Assembly (NCBI RefSeq): GCF_008831285.2
Contig: NC_045141.1
Coordinates: 13,874,106 to 13,938,105 of the forward strand
Length of the DNA stretch: 64,000 nt
Origin: Nymphaea colorata
Taxonomy: Eukaryota > Streptophyta > Magnoliopsida > Nymphaeales > Nymphaeaceae
Direction of reading: 5' to 3'
In this document: positions 59,519 to 64,000 of the stretch, piece after piece
How the letters are laid out: each line of letters starts with the position of its first letter
Numbering within the stretch: the first letter of the stretch is position 1
The notes under the pieces: generated by a model
Database searches by the model: none
Told to the model about the DNA's origin: nothing
The model's input: the letters and a program-made list of their open reading frames with translations, nothing else
Position numbers and translations under genes: made by a program

Positions 59519-61342
59519 CTGTTCAAGATTGTTAAAATGATTGTTAAGTAGGCAATGAAGGAAGACCAAGGTCGTTTAACTATGTTTTGGTTCTGATGAT
59601 GGGAAGAAAGTGGAACTCGAATGTGAAATTTGAAGATAATTAGCGAACTTTTTAGACCTACTTTTAATATTTTATTGTCAGAATCAGTAGCTCAGAAAGA
59701 GATCAAATCTTAATTTCACTCTTAAAATCAGTACTCTTCAAAGGAGAGAGAGAGAGAGAGAGAGAAATAAAAAATAATAAATAAGTTTCAATGAAACTTC
59801 GTCCCTTTGGAGATGCGACTCCTACAAAAACAACTTGGCTTTTTATGTTTTTCATTTTAATATCCACCATTTGATGTCCTTTATATGATCCATCTCAAAT
59901 ATGGTATATGAAGGTTTGGTAACCATTATAAATCATCAATCTTTACTTGAATCTAAGACGTCATTTGGATTTGACACGCAACTTTTTTGCGACAACCGTG
60001 AGACTGGAATTCTTCAGTTGAGATTTTTGAGCAAAATTTGTTGGCAAAACTAACCACATATACGGATATGTTCTTCATGCCAAAAAACCAGAATTTCACA
60101 TAAAATCTTGTTTCTTGTGTTGTATTTTTTTTAATTTATAAACCAAACGATTTTATGCCATTCATTTCAAAATCCTTATAACATCTGATTTACACATTAG
60201 AGAAAAGGATTTTGATTCATTGTGAGATCTTTGCACACATAGAGATGAAAATCTGGTACATTTTGTTTTTTGTAATACAACCTGAAAATTTGAGGTTCCA
60301 ATAACGAGCATGCTGATAACGTTGGGTCCTATCTCAGCCATGTATTTCGCAATATTCCTGTCATTTTGTTGCTTGTTCTTTTTACTTTGCGTCTAACGCC
60401 GTGTTTGGTTGGAAGGAAATGAAGAGAAAATGACCTGTTTGGTTGAAAGGAAAGGAAATGAAAAGAAAGAAAAGGAAAGAACAATCAATCCGTTGTTTGA
60501 TTGATTAATTAAACAAATGATGGATTATAAAGTTACCATTGAAAGCAAAAACCATAGTCTCAAAAGCAGAGTCGGAACAATCTTGACGTTAGAAACCTGA
60601 GCCCGCCTGATGCCCAAAACCTAAGTTCGGATTCGGCTGATTAAAACTTTTTAATATAAAATAAACATTTTTAATAGAAAATATATTTTAATAATAAAAT
60701 ATATATTAAATAAAAATAATATAAAAAATTAATGAGGCCGAATCAAGCCCCATATGACTGGCCCAAGCCAGTTTTTTCAAACTGGAGCCCAAGCTTGATG
60801 GGGCTAGGTACCAAGTACCGGTTACCCAGGCCGGATGCACAAGCTTAATTCAAATGACAAATCTACCCATCTAAAATCAAGGATCTTAAATCACTTTATG
60901 AGATCTAAAATCAGAGGCGATCAAACACATACCTGATAGTTCTTGGTAGTGAACGCCCTCCTTCGATTAAAAAAATGCACTATAGTCGACCTTACAAGCG
61001 ATGCTCATAATGGATGTGAAAGAATGCGACCTTTGTTCGTGGTTTAGGTGTGTGCATATCTTTTTTTTTTTGTCAGGAATAAATTTTGAAAATTCTAGTT
61101 TAATATAAATTTTAAGGTTCCGTAACATTATTATAGTGAATTTTTTAAGCATATCTAACAAAAATGATACGGTCATGCTTTATATAATTTGTTCATATGA
61201 ATTGAAAGAGTTCATCAATTCTACTCCACGAAGGCACAAATATTATCATATCCATCAAAGTGAAATCCGCAAGGCTATTAATACCTATAAAGTCTTCATG
61301 TAATCAAATAGTAACTGGTTCGATTCAATGGCTGATACAAGC

Positions 61343-62048
61343 AGTGGCGGTGTTAGGATTTGCTGGCTGAAGGGCACTTGAGTCACCAGCTCAAATCCTA
61401 CGTTTGGGGTGAACAACAAGCTCGAGCTCGACTCGTTTAAAGCTCAACTTGTGAACGAGTTTTAACTGAGTCATTTGGTTAACGAGTTGAACTGGAGTTC
61501 ATGAGTCGACTCGTTCAAGTAATCGAGTGGAGTTCGAGCTCAACATGTAACTGTCGAATCGAACTCGAGCCTTAAACGAGTTTGTCGAGCCTTAATCAAG
61601 TCGATATATTCAAATGAGTTTATGAGTTTGTCGAGCTCAACCTCAACACGTAACGATGAATATCAATTCTGTTCAAATGAGTTTGTCGAGCCTTAATCGA
61701 GTTAAGCTGGAGCTTAACACATAACGATGAATGTCAATTCTTTTCAAATAAGTTTGTCAAGCCTTAATTGAGTCAAGCTCGAGCTCAACGCATAACTGTA
61801 GAGTCGAGCTTGAGCTGCTTCCGGCAAACTATTTTCGAACTTGAACCGAGTCGAGGTCAATGTTTCATTAGTCGAGCTGGCTGAACCCGGGATTGAGTAT
61901 GCTTGTGTTCACCCCTAGTCCTGTGTAGATACTCCACTTAATTTTGAATAATCGCGTCGTAATGTTAAGTCCTTCAATGAGTTTTTTCATATCTGCTGGT
62001 GTGGTGTAGACAAGTGGCGGACTCCAGTCCTCATGTATCTCTGTCATA
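61343..62048. mobile_element. Small TIR element split by a nested insertion
   Basis: The left part (61343-61405) has AGTGGCGGTG and GGCTGAAGGGCACTTGAGTC. The right part (about 61,917-62,048) has GATACTCCACTTAATTTTG and CCTCATGTATCTCTG. Together they follow the block order of the element at 23141-23320. Between them lies the element with 10-base perfect inverted ends listed next. TCCT occurs on both sides of the insert, possibly part of a target duplication. Confidence 0.55.
61406..61915. mobile_element. GAGTCGAGCTC-rich TIR element, copy 3 (nested)
   Basis: Left end GGGGTGAACA (61406-61415) and right end TGTTCACCCC (61906-61915) are perfect inverted repeats. The interior is rich in TCGAGCTCGACTCG-type units. 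It also holds about three tandem units of 60-75 bases, each with GTTTGTCGAGCCTTAAT or a variant and ACGATGAAT followed by TCAATTCT. No coding capacity. Confidence 0.7.
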
Positions 62049-62394
62049 AGAGGGTGTCACGTTTCGTCGTTTATGATTTTTTTTTTATATAGTTTAATGG
62101 GTTTCCTTATTTTCAATTATTTTTATAATTTTTTTATTATATTTTGTAGTCCCTTCTTCTTTTTTTTGAAAAATGAATAGTGCAATCATTTTTGCCTATT
62201 GACGACCCTTTGCAGAATTGACAACTGGCCAATTCAATTCAAAATTAAAGCAAAACAATGGTGGTTTATAAGTAAGTGGTAGGGGCAGTTAAGCATCAAA
62301 CATCATATCTTTTAATAATAATGAAAAAAAAGGCCAATCCGTGGACCCGGTTGTGGAGCTAGGTGTGGGCAGTTGCCTAATTCGTTTCCAAGAA

Positions 62395-62580
62395 TGAACC
62401 AAGACTAGTTATGTGGGTGCACTCAAAGGAGGGGGCTCGCATGGGCTCTGGCTCCACCTAAAAAAAAAATTACTTATGTTATAAAATTTTTGGAAAATAA
62501 AATTTTGAATTCTGTCAAAATTTTAAAACTTTAATTCGATCTTTCATCATAAAGAATTTTTATCTTTCCCTCTGCTCAGC
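62395..62580. repeat. AT-rich dispersed repeat, copy 3
   Basis: Contains GGGGGCTCGCATGGGCTCTG, GCTCCACC, poly-A, then TAAAATTTTTGGAAAATAAAAT and ATTTTAAAACTTTAATTCG, matching the core order of copies at 51.1 and 59.3 kb. Confidence 0.6.
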
Positions 62581-62943
62581 CCAAGTTTCTTGTTATATGT
62601 AACTGCTCCCATGAACTGACCGGCACACTTGAAAAAGAAAGAGAGAAACTTGGTTCCCATATACTACAAGGCGTAATAGTGACCCTTCGGTTGTTCCTTT
62701 GTCATTTGCCAATAAATAACTTTCTCCCATCAACATCTTCTGACCAGCAAACTCTAGATGTCCAGATTACAATGGTGGGCATTTTGAATAAATAATGATG
62801 AAAGGAAGGGTAGAAGAAATGTCATCCTGCTGTTCCTTATTTGCAAGGAGAGCCCAATGGGAAATGTAAAAAACCAAACCATTAGGTCAAAGACAAAGAC
62901 CAAATCACTTGAAATGTGATGTTTACAGTGGTTTTTCTTTTTC

Positions 62944-63629
62944 TATCTAAACGTATTGATATGATTTTAAGAATAGGTTGATGAAAAAAATATATTAAGT
63001 TGATTATTGTTTGGACTTTAATGACATTTTTTATAATAAGAAAAAAAAGAGAAGGGCTCCCATAGCATCAACATTTTGACAATGAAAAATTCAACATGCT
63101 TAATAAAACAACTTGACTCAGATTATGTTTTATATCAAAATAGTTTTTATAAATATATTAGGATGTTTATATTTTATTTAAAATATATTTTTAATACAAA
63201 ATTAAAGGGTTCAGTTTTTGCCCATGACCTAATGGTATGGTTTCAGGAATTTCTTTCAATGGGAGAGAGAGAGAGAAAGAGATCAAACACCAAGGTCAGG
63301 AATAAAAACCAGACCCTTTCACTTTTATTTTTAATTATTGTTTTTGCAATCTAACTATGTTGATATGTTCTTAAGAATGGGTTGATGAAAAACATATACT
63401 AAGTTGATCATTTTGTTAAACTTTGATGGTATTTTTATAATAATAAAAAATGAGAGGCCCCAATGACAGATAATGAAAAAATCAAGATTTTTCAAACAAG
63501 TTGCATGTTTATATCAAAATAGTCTTTACAAATATATTAAGATGTTTATATTGTATTTAAAATAATTTGTTAAACAAAAAATCAAATGGGTCAGACTTTT
63601 ATTCTTGATCTAAGTGTTTGGTTTTACCA
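62944..63629. repeat. Direct ~290-bp duplication separated by ~100 bp
   Basis: Copy 1 (62944-63247) and copy 2 (63351-63629) share [42 protein letters not shown] and AAATATATTARGATGTTTAT in order. Sequence at about 7,690-7,830 matches parts in inverted orientation, including CAGTTAGATTGCATGAAAAA against the spacer/start of copy 2. Confidence 0.75.
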
Positions 63630-63639
63630 AAGTACATAT

Positions 63640-63931
63640 ATGCACACACAATTTCATGTACTTTTTGGTTGAGAATGGTCATGGCAACGAAAGGGTCAGA
63701 AACAACGTCTTTAGTGCTTTTATATATATATATATATATATAACCGGAACAAGTGCGTGGAGCCCGGCGACTTTCTGTCAATATTTAACTAGCTACGGCT
63801 ACCTAACCCTAGTTTGTTTATTAAAAAATAAATTTATAACAAAATAGGTGCACCTGGTTTACCTTCCTTCCTGTACTTCAAGCTCCAAAATATCATTCGA
63901 AAACAACTGGCCGTTGTTTATTGACTTAGAG

Positions 63932-63966
<35 letters not shown>

Positions 63967-64000
63967 TGCAGCTATCTGGTGGAGGGCAAAGTTAAAATAA
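63640..64000. other. Right window edge, no gene recognised
   Basis: AT-rich sequence with two (TA)n tracts, at about 63720-63742 and 63934-63965. Nothing coding is recognisable. Confidence 0.6.

Larger units (their letters stand above)
57990..63000. other. Intergenic, repeats only
   Basis: No protein family is recognisable. The listed repeats explain about a third of this stretch. A run of GGTTGGAAGGAAATGAA / GGTTGAAAGGAAAGGAAATG near 60,407-60,475 resembles a slipped purine repeat. A pair GTGGGCAACTGCCCACAC (59,161-59,178) matches the palindrome at 8,279. Confidence 0.5.

Noticed and set aside
1-64000. CRISPR arrays, operons, phage or bacterial systems
   Set aside because: Introns, LTR elements and plant families show that this is plant nuclear DNA; the tandem repeats are two-copy duplications or microsatellites without spacers.

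Overview
This is nuclear plant DNA, almost certainly from a flowering plant. It is AT-rich and gene-sparse, with long (TA)n, (GA)n and (CA)n microsatellites, GT-AG introns, a plant-type copia element and plant-specific gene families (PLATZ, DUF247, GOLVEN/RGF peptide). There are no bacterial operons, CRISPR arrays or organellar gene clusters. I cannot name the species from the sequence.

Layout, left to right. A small secreted-peptide precursor of the RGF/GLV/CLEL family lies at about 1.85-2.82 kb (+), after an ACGT-element cluster and a TATA box. From 2.8 to 9.5 kb there are microsatellites, repeat relics and a decayed copia RNase H fragment. An eight-exon plastid-type SAM-dependent methyltransferase (At2g41040/At1g78140 type) covers 9.54-14.87 kb (+). 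A four-exon PLATZ zinc-binding regulator covers 18.88-20.52 kb (-). The stretch 20.6-30.1 kb holds small TIR elements and a G-box palindrome. A young copia LTR retrotransposon covers 30,116-35,438 (coding strand -). It has 181-bp LTRs that I read as identical, a 5-bp target duplication, an initiator-Met primer site and one reading-frame break at a C7 run.

From 35.4 to 43.3 kb there are several tandem duplications and a GC-rich unresolved block. An intronless DUF247 gene lies at 43.33-45.04 kb (-). At 47.98-48.57 kb (-) a proline-rich protein with a cysteine-rich C-terminal segment is split over two exons; its intron carries a 63-bp tandem duplication that copies the splice donor. After repeat-rich DNA comes ribosomal stalk protein P0 at 53.56-54.62 kb (+) with upstream telo-box motifs. 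The last 9.4 kb is repeats: a SINE-like candidate, a nested TIR element with 10-bp perfect terminal repeats, and two copies of a ~290-bp repeat.

The genes do not form a pathway; they are ordinary dispersed plant loci. I found no convincing undescribed multi-gene system. The most informative items are the peptide precursor with an RRLL processing site, the cysteine-rich gene with its duplicated donor, the nearly intact copia element, and the dispersed short repeat families with at least one nested insertion.
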